The notes under the pieces were generated by a model. The model searched no databases. It was not told the DNA's origin and worked only from the letters and a program-made list of their open reading frames with translations. Of a DNA stretch of 17,883 nt, positions 1-7,131 are shown piece by piece. Both the position numbers and the translations under genes were made by a program. Source of the stretch: JAIEOG01 sp964611895 (GTDB lineage: Bacteria > Bdellovibrionota > FAC87 > UBA2466); NCBI GenBank assembly GCA_964611895.1, contig CAZTDN010000035.1:1-17883 (forward strand). Direction: 5' to 3'. Positions within the stretch are counted from its first letter, which is position 1, and each line of letters starts with the position of its first letter.

Positions 1-55
1 CAATGGTTCCCACGTTCACATGGGGCTTGTTACGTTCAAATTTTGCCTTCGACAT
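1..55 (-). CDS. tuf: Elongation factor Tu, N-terminus only (runs off the left edge)
   Basis: EF-Tu delivers aminoacyl-tRNA to the ribosome as a GTP complex in the cytosol. Only the first 18 codons are present, reading MSKAKFERNKPHVNVGTI, the hallmark bacterial EF-Tu start. The ATG is at 55-53 and a GAGGAC Shine-Dalgarno sits a few bases upstream. The gene lies 22 bp downstream of tRNA-Thr(GGT) on the same strand. The same arrangement is known from many bacteria, where thrT precedes tufB, so co-transcription with the tRNA is likely. Identification is firm despite the short fragment. Confidence 0.95.
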   Translation of the reverse strand, partial: MSKAKFERNKPHVNVGTI

Positions 56-77
56 GAAAAGTCCTCATTCTAATAAC

Positions 78-153
78 TGGAGCCCACGACGGGATTCGAA
101 CCCGTGACCTCGTCCTTACCAAGGACGTGCTCTACCTACTGAGCTACATGGGC
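78..153 (-). tRNA. tRNA-Thr, anticodon GGT
   Basis: Read on the minus strand, the 76-nt sequence folds as a full cloverleaf. It has a 7-bp acceptor stem (GCCCATG with CGTGGGC, one G-T pair), a D arm with GCTC/GAGC, and a 5-bp anticodon stem CGTCC/GGACG enclosing loop TTGGTAA, so the anticodon is GGT and it reads ACC/ACT (Thr). The T arm is ACGGG-TTCGAAT-CCCGT. The discriminator base T is followed by a genome-encoded CCA. It lies just upstream of tuf. Confidence 0.97.
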
Positions 154-230
154 AATCTGCTTAAGCTCAAAAAACCGTGTAACCTTGCCATGCTTAGCAG
201 GATTAGTCACGTGTTCTTGTGGAACAATTG

Positions 231-2366
231 CTAGGCTTTCGCGGTGACGACCCACAAAACATCCCCGGACTGGAGGGATCGGTGCGGATCAGGGGAAGTG
301 GTACGGGTGCCATCGTGCTCTAAACCCACAATAAGACCATCTAGTTCCTCGCGGACTTCGGCATCGGCAATAGTTTTTCCTACAAGAGAGGATTCGTCGG
401 TCAGAAGAAGTTTTTCTAAACGGTAGTCTGAAAAATCTTTCTGCTCGAGCGCAGAGTTCACTGGCTGTGGGGACTCAGCTTGTTTTCGAAATCGTTCAAA
501 GTCTTCTTCGGTTCCCAAAAGCCAAAGTCGATCTCCAGGGTGCAGGCGATCCCCCGCTCCGGGCACGGGAATCGTTGCATGTCCCCGTCTCAAAGCAACG
601 ATGTTGAGGCCATAACTTCGCCGGATATCGCTTTCCTTTAGGGTGTGCCCAGCAAAAACTGAGTTGGGGTGCACGGTGACTTTAAAGAGTCGAAGGCTCC
701 AGGGCACGAGCGACTGTGCGCGCGTTTCTGGGGTGCCCTTGAGGTTTTCGAGAAGCTGGGATTCAAACCATTGATACGATCTTGCAAGTCTTCGGTAAAA
801 CAACAAAAACAGGACAAAGGTTATTCCCAAGGTCGCAAAAAATACGGTCGCGGACTCAAAAAACGCAGCGCTCAAGAGTCCCAGCCAGGCCACCGTAAAG
901 AACCTCGCCAGGATGCCAAAAGCTTGCCGGGGGTTTTGTTTCGAAGTCTTTGTTTTGGATTGAAAGGCAGAGAACATCCCCCAAACAAAAGGCGCTGTTC
1001 CCACGATGGCTAAGGCCCAGGCCACGACGGGGGGCAGGGAAGTCGGGAGATAACGGCTACAAAACAAGAATCCGAAGGAAACCAAAGTGGCATTCAATAC
1101 GAAGCGGTATAGCGCCCAACGCGGGGCCTGGGAGGCATTGAAGACGTGCATTCGAGTTGCGTGCCTGGCCAGGCGGTTTTTCCAACGCTCGGGGATGGCG
1201 GTCTCCAGGGCATCGGCCACGGGCTGAGAAACCTGAATGAGAAGCGGCGTGGTGAAAGTCGTTAAGGTTGAAACGGCGGCCGCAATCGGAAAGAGCAGTG
1301 GATTAGTGACTTTAAGCTGCGCACCCAAGGCTGCCAAAATAAAAGAGAACTCGCCGATTTGACCCAAACTAAACCCCGCCTGGACACTAGACCGAACGCT
1401 TTGGCCCGAAAGAAGGGAAAAACTCGTAACGCACAGGATTTTTCCGCAGATGACGACCGCAGTCAGCGTAAGGATGAGCTGCCATTGCTCCAGAATAACC
1501 TGAGGATTCGCGAGCATCCCCACAGAAACAAAAAACACGGCGCCAAAAAGATCGCGCAGAGGCCTCATCAGATCTTCGATTCGGGCCCCCTCGCGGGTTT
1601 CCGCCAGGATCGATCCCATCATAAAGGCACCCAATGCGGGGGAGTATCCCAGTTTGGTGGCCGCAACGACTAAGAGCAGGCACAGACCGAGGGAGAGCAC
1701 GGTCCAGGTTTCATTATCCATCCACCGGCCCATCCGACGCACCAATAGTGGTACTAAGAAATAGCCGATCAAAAACCAGCTACCCACGACAAAAATCAGT
1801 TGCAGCAACGACAGAGCGATGCCCCAGCTCCATATCGTATTGTTCACTGCCGCAAGCGAAAGCCCTGCCAACAGCAGAATAGCAACCAAGTCTTCTACGA
1901 TAAGAATGCCAAAAACGCGTTCAGCAAACTCCCTATGCTGGAGTCCTCGTTCCTGAAATGCTTTGAAAATGATCGTTGTGGAAGAAATCGAAAGCACCCC
2001 GGCCAAAAACACAGAGTCAAACAGACCCCACTGCAGCAGCCTGCCCGTCGCAAACCCGATCACTAGCATGCTTGCAACTTCGCTCAGTGCGGTAAAGGAG
2101 GAGGCACGGCCTACTCGCGCGAGCTTGTGAAAAGAGAAATCCAACCCCAGCGAGAACATCACAAAGATAACCCCGAGCTCGCCCCAGGTTTGAATGTTCG
2201 GCAGATCAGTAATGAGTGGGAAAGGCGGGGTGTGGGGGCCGACAATGAATCCCGCGACAAGGTAACCCAGCACTACGGGCTGGTTGATTTTGCGAAAGAT
2301 GAAAGTCGTTATTCCCGCGATGGCGAGAATAAACGCTAGGTCTTGAATGAGTGGTGCAAGGTGCAA
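231..2366 (-). CDS. CPA2-family (Kef/KefB-type) cation:proton antiporter with two RCK_C (TrkA-C) domains
   Basis: This 711-residue inner-membrane antiporter probably exchanges K+ or Na+ for H+. The N-terminal ~385 residues form the hydrophobic Na+/H+ exchanger domain. It shows the CPA2 signatures SISSTTIIFKAF (126-137), VEDLVAI (157-163, likely ion-site aspartate), FFVSVGM (278-284) and GQIGEFSFI (336-344). About four further membrane segments follow (roughly 420-525). Two cytosolic RCK_C/TrkA-C domains sit at about 562-630 and 648-711, each with the G-D-x-L-W pattern (GDRLWLLG, GDVLWVV), which usually sense a ligand or nucleotide. I see no RCK_N Rossmann domain. The start is TTG at 2366-2364, preceded by GGGAG with 8-nt spacing. 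A strong hairpin lies just upstream and touches that Shine-Dalgarno. The exact ion is not deducible. Confidence 0.9.
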   Translation of the reverse strand: MHLAPLIQDLAFILAIAGITTFIFRKINQPVVLGYLVAGFIVGPHTPPFPLITDLPNIQTWGELGVIFVMFSLGLDFSFHKLARVGRASSFTALSEVASMLVIGFATGRLLQWGLFDSVFLAGVLSISSTTIIFKAFQERGLQHREFAERVFGILIVEDLVAILLLAGLSLAAVNNTIWSWGIALSLLQLIFVVGSWFLIGYFLVPLLVRRMGRWMDNETWTVLSLGLCLLLVVAATKLGYSPALGAFMMGSILAETREGARIEDLMRPLRDLFGAVFFVSVGMLANPQVILEQWQLILTLTAVVICGKILCVTSFSLLSGQSVRSSVQAGFSLGQIGEFSFILAALGAQLKVTNPLLFPIAAAVSTLTTFTTPLLIQVSQPVADALETAIPERWKNRLARHATRMHVFNASQAPRWALYRFVLNATLVSFGFLFCSRYLPTSLPPVVAWALAIVGTAPFVWGMFSAFQSKTKTSKQNPRQAFGILARFFTVAWLGLLSAAFFESATVFFATLGITFVLFLLFYRRLARSYQWFESQLLENLKGTPETRAQSLVPWSLRLFKVTVHPNSVFAGHTLKESDIRRSYGLNIVALRRGHATIPVPGAGDRLHPGDRLWLLGTEEDFERFRKQAESPQPVNSALEQKDFSDYRLEKLLLTDESSLVGKTIADAEVREELDGLIVGLEHDGTRTTSPDPHRSLQSGDVLWVVTAKA

Positions 2367-2377
2367 TGCGGACTCTC

Positions 2378-2412
2378 CCGGGTTAGCTCGCAGTTTATAC
2401 GAACTAACCCGG
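2378..2412. promoter_or_regulatory. GC-rich hairpin between the glycan operon and the antiporter gene
   Basis: A perfect 9-bp inverted repeat, CCGGGTTAG (2378-2386) with CTAACCCGG (2404-2412), is extended inward by TCG/CGA after one mismatch, leaving a 9-nt loop. It lies 28 nt past the stop of the PhyH gene and 12 nt before the antiporter start. The T-run (TTTT, 2413-2416) is on the plus-strand side, where no gene ends. On the minus strand the stem runs directly into the GGGAG Shine-Dalgarno of the antiporter gene. It may be a terminator with a poor U-tail, an operator, or a structure controlling translation. Confidence 0.5.
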
Positions 2413-2440
2413 TTTTCACTAGCACCTTTGGCCGGATGCC

Positions 2441-3277
2441 TTATCCCTGGTTGCGCCTGTACGTGCGCTTGTCCGGATCAACACGAAACTCGGCAACGCT
2501 TTTTGGGGGAATGGTCCAAAACCCGAGCATTTGCCCCATCGCACTCTCTTCGTCGATTATTCCCTTGAGGTAGACAGGAAAATCGATCTGCTGTTTGAGA
2601 AACGGGCGCGTGTACATATGATTTATTCCAAATCGAGGCCCGTTCGATGTGTTGTAGCCCGTGCGGTGCAGGAGAAGAGAATCCCAGAAAAAGACCGACC
2701 CAGCCGGCGCGCAAAGATCAATAGAGTTTTTCTGTATGAAAGAATGGCTTGGAAAATCGATCAGTTTGTGTGTGCCGGCAACCGCTTGGGTCGCGCCGGT
2801 TTCGGTGGTGAAGTCGGTGATGCACCAAAAGGCGTTCACTGAAAGAGGCTTGGTTGCGACAAAGTCTTTGGCAAAGTCTCGATGAAAGGCCGTCTGAAAA
2901 TGCTTGGTATGGGGAAAGGCCGCGCTGGCATTTTGCAGGTTCAAAATCGCCGTTTTTCCCAAGATCGAATGGATTACTTCTAGAATTCTCGGGTGCATGA
3001 CCATCTCACGGAAGATCGGGTCCTCTACAAGTAGGCCGCGGTGCGTGCCGTGCTCTCCGAGCTCGATCAAGCGCTGTTTCCCAAATTCAGCCTCCTGCTT
3101 TTCCCAAAGGACCTTGAGTTTTGCCTCGATGGCACTAGCTTCCTCTTTGCTGATGACATTCTTCATGATGGTAAACCCATGAATGTCGAGGTTCTCGAGG
3201 TGCTGTTCGAGTTCGGTGGAAGCGTTTTTCTGTTTGAATCCTGGGTAAGTACGATAGGTATCGATAGTCATTTCCAT
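2441..3277 (-). CDS. Phytanoyl-CoA dioxygenase (PhyH)-family Fe(II)/2-oxoglutarate oxygenase
   Basis: A 278-residue soluble protein with the PhyH jelly-roll pattern. The iron-binding HxD is at H132-R-D134 (AFHRDF) and the distal histidine is H204 (LLLHRTGYN). R215 (NGPRFG) sits where the 2-oxoglutarate-binding arginine is expected. All the residues needed for Fe(II)/2OG catalysis appear present. The start is ATG at 3277, with AGGAGGAGA at 3293-3285 as a very strong ribosome site that overlaps the end of the upstream GT2 gene; a longer in-frame reading (to 3418) would run inside that gene and lacks support. It is the last gene of the seven-gene operon, 2 nt after the GT2 stop. By context it probably hydroxylates a sugar, an acyl group or a glycolipid intermediate, but the substrate is unknown. 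Confidence 0.85.
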   Translation of the reverse strand: MEMTIDTYRTYPGFKQKNASTELEQHLENLDIHGFTIMKNVISKEEASAIEAKLKVLWEKQEAEFGKQRLIELGEHGTHRGLLVEDPIFREMVMHPRILEVIHSILGKTAILNLQNASAAFPHTKHFQTAFHRDFAKDFVATKPLSVNAFWCITDFTTETGATQAVAGTHKLIDFPSHSFIQKNSIDLCAPAGSVFFWDSLLLHRTGYNTSNGPRFGINHMYTRPFLKQQIDFPVYLKGIIDEESAMGQMLGFWTIPPKSVAEFRVDPDKRTYRRNQG

Positions 3278-3279
3278 TT

Positions 3280-4215
3280 TTAGATCTCCTCCTGTATCAG
3301 AAATAAAGGGCGTCCCTTTGCCTGGTCGAAAATTTTTCCGATGTAAATCCCCACGATCCCGAGCGATAACAGGATGAGGCTCGTTGAAGTCAGAATGGCC
3401 ACCATGACAGATGCCCAACCCTCTTTGTATCCGGATACGTAGTAGCTAATGACGAGGTACGCTATGGCCGCAAGCGAGCAAAGCAACGAGCCAAACCCGA
3501 TCTTTACTGAGAGATAGAGCAGCTTGTCAGATTGAGAAGTGATTCCATCAATCGCGTGAATAAACAAACGCCGGTAGCTATAAGAGCTCTTCCCCGCAAA
3601 ACGAGGTGCGTGCTTGATTTCAATGTATTGAGTCGAGAACCCAAGCCAACGCAGCACCATAAGGTAGTGGCGATGATAGTCCTTCATCTGGAGGTAGGCA
3701 TTTACAACCTTGCGGCTGAGCAGGGAATAAGTTCCAATGTCGCCCCGCACTTCCACTTGGGTTGAGTTGCGTAGTGAATTAAAAACTGAGCGAAAAAGAA
3801 ACGACACGAGGTTTCGCATGGGCCCATGCGCGCGATTTGTCTTGGTGGTAAGGACGACATCCGCGCCCTGTTGGGCTGCCTCATAGAGGTGCGGTAGGTA
3901 CTTCGGGTCGTCTTGCAAATCGCAATCCATCAGGACTACGTATTGCCCTCGGCACGCATGCAGCCCAGCTGTTATTGCCTGGTGTTGGCCAAAGTTTCTG
4001 CTCAAACGGATGCCGCGCACGAAAGGATGGGCAGCACATGCTTTTCGAATTTGTGACCAGCTTTGATCTTGGCTGCCGTCGTCAATGAGTACTATTTCGA
4101 AATGAGGAGTGATTGCCCTTGCCTCCTCGGCAACGCGTTCTACGAGTTCGAAAATGCAATCTTGCGCGTTATATACGGGGCTCATTATCGAAAGAACGGG
4201 CATTTTTTCACTCAT
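3280..4215 (-). CDS. Family 2 glycosyltransferase, DPM1/GtrB/ArnC-like, with two C-terminal membrane helices
   Basis: A 311-residue enzyme of the GT2 (GT-A fold) type that transfers sugar from a nucleotide donor to polyprenyl phosphate at the inner face of the membrane. The N-terminus SIMSPVYNAQD (9-19) and IVLIDDGSQD (41-50) are the standard GT2 nucleotide-binding elements. MDCDLQDDP (96-104) holds the DxD metal motif (D97, D99). Two hydrophobic helices at about 240-260 and 268-293 match the anchors of GtrB/ArnC-type enzymes. The start is ATG at 4215, sharing an ATGA overlap with the upstream gene's stop and preceded by GGAGG. In this operon it is the likely step that puts an activated sugar on the lipid carrier, which could then serve a GT-C enzyme such as the one at 8203-9936. 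Confidence 0.88.
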   Translation of the reverse strand: MSEKMPVLSIMSPVYNAQDCIFELVERVAEEARAITPHFEIVLIDDGSQDQSWSQIRKACAAHPFVRGIRLSRNFGQHQAITAGLHACRGQYVVLMDCDLQDDPKYLPHLYEAAQQGADVVLTTKTNRAHGPMRNLVSFLFRSVFNSLRNSTQVEVRGDIGTYSLLSRKVVNAYLQMKDYHRHYLMVLRWLGFSTQYIEIKHAPRFAGKSSYSYRRLFIHAIDGITSQSDKLLYLSVKIGFGSLLCSLAAIAYLVISYYVSGYKEGWASVMVAILTSTSLILLSLGIVGIYIGKIFDQAKGRPLFLIQEEI

Positions 4216-5111
4216 TTTTCCTCCCAAGTCGCCAGCCCGAAGCCCGTTCGGCCATAACCATTTCCGCAATATAGAAGGTACCGGTGCTGATTCTGACTAA
4301 AGACAAAGGGGTAGCTGACCGACTCGCTATCCCACCCCGAGGCTGAGGTTTGAATTCCCGCACGATCGTCGAGCCGAACCCAATTTTTTCCGTCCTCGGA
4401 TTCCGCGTATCCCAAGCGGTACTCCTTTTGACGACGGGAAAACCACATTTTAAAGCGGCCCTCCTCTTTAAGTACGCACGGTCGACTGACCCCCCAGTCT
4501 CCGGATTGAAGGTCGATTGCGGTGTGGTTGGACGGAGTCCAATGAACGCCATCGGGGCTAGAGGCGTGCTTGATCACGTGGCGCATTTCTCCGTGTAAGC
4601 GCCCCCATTCTAAGTGCGAGCCGTACCACATATGCCAGGTGCCCGAGTCTTCTAGCACCCAAGGGTACGACAGACAGTACGGATCCACCGAACTACGATC
4701 GAGAATGGGCGCCGGAGAAAATTTTTCAAATGGTGCTCCATTCTGACTAATCGCAAGTCCGATGCTGTTTCGAAAAGGAACTGTCTGGCCGAGGTTCCAA
4801 CCCAGGTAGTACAAGAACCGCAAGTCTCCCTTTTGCACAATGCAGCCCATCGACAGCCCGCTGTCGTCAAAAGCGCCTCGTGGTCCTGGAGAGAGGGTAG
4901 GGGCGGATGCAATGTTCTTCGGTCGTGTCGGATCGGTAAGCTCAAGATCTAAAGTTGCAATACTTGATCGATTGAAAGCATCTCGAGTGCTGAAATAAAT
5001 TCGTGCCGCGTTTTCACTCAGCTTTTCGGCGACCGGATTGGACGCATGGGACACCATCCAGGAGGAATCGTTGTGTGGCGCAAAAACTAGGCCCTGCTTA
5101 TTCCACGGCAT
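4212..5111 (-). CDS. Cytosolic five-bladed beta-propeller protein, GH43/GH32-like glycosidase fold
   Basis: This 299-residue protein has recurring beta-blade signatures typical of the GH32/43/62/68/130 superfamily: LRFLYYLGWN (97-106), WHMWYGSHLEWGR (159-171), ASSPDGVHW (183-191), FKMWFSRR (220-227) with LGYAESEDGKNW (233-244), and HRYLLYCGNGYG (276-287). Candidate acidic residues include D82/D83 and D143 (VDPY). There is no signal peptide, which is odd for a glycan-cleaving enzyme and places it beside the cytosolic sugar-building enzymes. It is 3 nt downstream of the acyltransferase gene and overlaps the GT2 gene by ATGA. It may act on a nucleotide- or lipid-linked sugar, be a phosphorylase-like enzyme, or bind without catalysis. 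The fold is moderately sure; the function is not. Confidence 0.65.
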   Translation of the reverse strand: MPWNKQGLVFAPHNDSSWMVSHASNPVAEKLSENAARIYFSTRDAFNRSSIATLDLELTDPTRPKNIASAPTLSPGPRGAFDDSGLSMGCIVQKGDLRFLYYLGWNLGQTVPFRNSIGLAISQNGAPFEKFSPAPILDRSSVDPYCLSYPWVLEDSGTWHMWYGSHLEWGRLHGEMRHVIKHASSPDGVHWTPSNHTAIDLQSGDWGVSRPCVLKEEGRFKMWFSRRQKEYRLGYAESEDGKNWVRLDDRAGIQTSASGWDSESVSYPFVFSQNQHRYLLYCGNGYGRTGFGLATWEEK

Positions 5112-5114
5112 AGA

Positions 5115-5774
5115 TTAAATCTTCTTGATCTCGTCACTCGTAATGCCAAGACACTCAGAGCGAGGGGCTCGATATACTTGTTTGGGTTGCGTGTCCTTTA
5201 TCAGGATCGCTCCCGCCCCCACCATGGTGGCTTCCCCCAAAGTAATGTGATCACGCAGCGTGGCGTTTACTCCGATAAAACAGTGGCTGTTTATCTTCAC
5301 TCCGCCCGAGATTACGACGTGTGAAGTGATAAAGCAGTGGTCCCCTATCTGGGCGTGGTGGCCAATGTGGTTGCCACTCCAAAGTGTAACGTTATTCCCA
5401 ATTCGAGAAAAAGGCTGGAGGGTGTTGTCTTCAAGGATGAAACAGTTGTCTCCGATTTCGCTCGTGAGCCGAGTGCACTGCGGGCTGATATAGCTCACCA
5501 GCTTGTAGCCCATTGATTTCATCTCATGGTACTTTTCTTCGCGAAAGCGGTTCATACGGGCATAACTCACCGCTACAAATGCATCATACGTTTCGGGGGA
5601 ATAGGTGCTGGTGAGTTTGGATCTGGGAACCAGGGGCAGGTTGCAGAAAGTTTCTGCGGTGGTGTACGCGTCGTCTACACTAAACGCGCAGACTTCGTAC
5701 TTTCCCTGTTTAGAGAAATAAAAGTGTGCCAGTTGTGCGATCTCTCCCGCGCCAAAGATGACAATTTTTTTCAT
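5115..5774 (-). CDS. NeuD/PglD-like sugar O-/N-acyltransferase (left-handed beta-helix)
   Basis: A 219-residue protein with the two-part NeuD/PglD layout. The N-terminal Rossmann-like domain starts with KKIVIFGAGEIAQLA (2-16), and the C-terminal hexapeptide-repeat helix covers about 105-195, with repeats such as IGDNCFI, IGNNVTL and IGDHCFI. Histidines H136, H139 and H140 (NHIGHH) lie where the catalytic base of this family is usually found. It would transfer an acetyl or other acyl group from acyl-CoA to a sugar amine or hydroxyl. Because the same operon makes a 4-amino sugar, N-acylation of that amine is the simplest role, as PglD does for UDP-4-amino sugars. It overlaps the upstream methyltransferase gene by ATGA. 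Confidence 0.85.
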   Translation of the reverse strand: MKKIVIFGAGEIAQLAHFYFSKQGKYEVCAFSVDDAYTTAETFCNLPLVPRSKLTSTYSPETYDAFVAVSYARMNRFREEKYHEMKSMGYKLVSYISPQCTRLTSEIGDNCFILEDNTLQPFSRIGNNVTLWSGNHIGHHAQIGDHCFITSHVVISGGVKINSHCFIGVNATLRDHITLGEATMVGAGAILIKDTQPKQVYRAPRSECLGITSDEIKKI

Positions 5775-6409
5775 GGGTCCTTTCGTACTAAAAGTGTGAA
5801 CTCGAAAAGGCCATAGTCATGCAGCAACGCAACATTTCGAGCAAAGCGCTGCTTGCAAAAGTCGAAATAGTACGAGGGGTCCGCATAAAAAAGATCGGGA
5901 CGCATGCGATCTGCATCGGAGTAGCTCGTGAGCATATTGAAAGCAAAGCCTCGCTTGCTCAATCGGTCCATCTCCAAGAGTACCGTTTCGATGTACCGTT
6001 TCCAGGTGTGGTCATCATGTCCTAGTCGCACATTAAAAATGCCACTCGCGACACTAAAGTCCGAAGTGGGAAGATCTGCCGACTTTGTATGAAAATAGAT
6101 ATTGGGGCGACCTAAGAATTTTTTTTGTGCGGTACGAATCATTGCGGGAGAAATATCTGCTCCGTGGTACTCAAATGTCTCGTTTCGATTTTGCAAGGTT
6201 TCTGCAAGGCACCCCAATCCACAACCGATGTCATTGATCGAGAAACTACCGGGACTACGGCGAATTTGGAGCAGCTGTTCAAAACGAAGTTTTTGCGAAT
6301 CCTTGTCCTTCCAATCTACTCCCTGGGGCACGGGGCCGTGGGTTTCGAGCTTGTTCGAGTAGTATCTTTCCACATTCCCCAGTAACTGGCTCATGGTATC
6401 AGGGGTCAT
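5771..6409 (-). CDS. Class I SAM-dependent methyltransferase
   Basis: A 212-residue cytosolic enzyme with the Rossmann motif I NDIGCGLG (59-66) and the acidic residue at the end of strand 2, GADIS (D85), which bind S-adenosylmethionine. The rest of the sequence gives no clear substrate class. Both ends overlap neighbours by ATGA (with the WbqC gene before and the acyltransferase gene after), so its product is probably made in step with them. It most likely methylates the sugar or its acyl substituent. Confidence 0.8.
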   Translation of the reverse strand: MTPDTMSQLLGNVERYYSNKLETHGPVPQGVDWKDKDSQKLRFEQLLQIRRSPGSFSINDIGCGLGCLAETLQNRNETFEYHGADISPAMIRTAQKKFLGRPNIYFHTKSADLPTSDFSVASGIFNVRLGHDDHTWKRYIETVLLEMDRLSKRGFAFNMLTSYSDADRMRPDLFYADPSYYFDFCKQRFARNVALLHDYGLFEFTLLVRKDP

Positions 6410-7131
6410 TTTTTTTCCTCGTGCAAAAAGGACTTCATATACCGCGTAGCGGCTGGACCTTCGTTGAAAAGCAGATCGAGTATCGAAACTCCATGTTCAA
6501 AGGGGGGGTGACTCTGATGGTATTGGGGATAGTTTGAATAGTCGAAAAAACTTACCTGTATTTTCTTTTTTTCAAATTCCAACGGGTCCAAATAGCTAGC
6601 TGCAGCCGGTCCAGAAATGTAATGTGTGGCTTCGGCTTGCTCACAGAGGCTTACCAGTTGTTGGTTCTTGGCGTCCTTATGGAATGCATAGTTCATAGAA
6701 AAGCTCAGCTTCGTCCGAATTCCGAGCAGCTGGCACACAGCCTGAATAAAGGCGAAGTTGATCTCGCTTAAGAAAACCGTTCCGGGATTTCGATAGAGCG
6801 GTTCAAAGATTTCCCTATAAGACCGAAAGTAGGGCGCGCGTCCGTAATTCGCTTGAAGAGTAGTCCAGTGTTTTTCACCCCAGTTTGCCTGAGAGATTTT
6901 TGCGTCTTTAACGAGCTGAAAACGCTGCCCCTTGACTTCGATCGGGATCGTCAGCCAGTGGAGGCCCTGTGGGGTCTTAAGTAGGTTTCGGTTGCGCCAG
7001 TCGCGCTTTGTATATTGCACATCATCATAAAGGATGAATTCATCCACCGAGTGGATGAGATCGAAGTAACCCTTCCACGGAATGTAATTGGATTGGACGA
7101 TAGCGACTTTTTTGGTTGAATGCGGGCCCAC
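6406..7131 (-). CDS. WbqC-family protein of a surface-polysaccharide locus
   Basis: This 241-residue protein matches the WbqC family (PF08889) through its N-terminal block VAIVQSNYIPWKGYFDLI, followed by DEFILYDDVQYTKRDWRNRN and the internal HYISGPAAASYL. WbqC proteins recur in O-antigen and other polysaccharide clusters; their chemistry is poorly defined, and a role in attaching an acyl or aminoacyl group to amino sugars would suit this context but is inference. The start is GTG at 7131, immediately after the TAA of the aminotransferase gene. No better start lies before the conserved VAIVQSNY block. It overlaps the methyltransferase gene by ATGA. Confidence 0.85.
   Translation of the reverse strand: MGPHSTKKVAIVQSNYIPWKGYFDLIHSVDEFILYDDVQYTKRDWRNRNLLKTPQGLHWLTIPIEVKGQRFQLVKDAKISQANWGEKHWTTLQANYGRAPYFRSYREIFEPLYRNPGTVFLSEINFAFIQAVCQLLGIRTKLSFSMNYAFHKDAKNQQLVSLCEQAEATHYISGPAAASYLDPLEFEKKKIQVSFFDYSNYPQYHQSHPPFEHGVSILDLLFNEGPAATRYMKSFLHEEKK

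Noticed and set aside
212..226. Small hairpin TGTTC/GAACA after the antiporter gene
   Set aside because: Only five base pairs and no T-run on the minus strand, so not a convincing terminator.
669..1013. Plus-strand open frame of 114 codons within the antiporter gene
   Set aside because: It is antisense to conserved antiporter sequence and very basic without domain signature; a shadow frame.
3278..3418. Longer N-terminus for the PhyH protein
   Set aside because: The extra 47 residues would lie inside the GT2 gene; a strong AGGAGGAGA site and the normal family start support ATG 3277.
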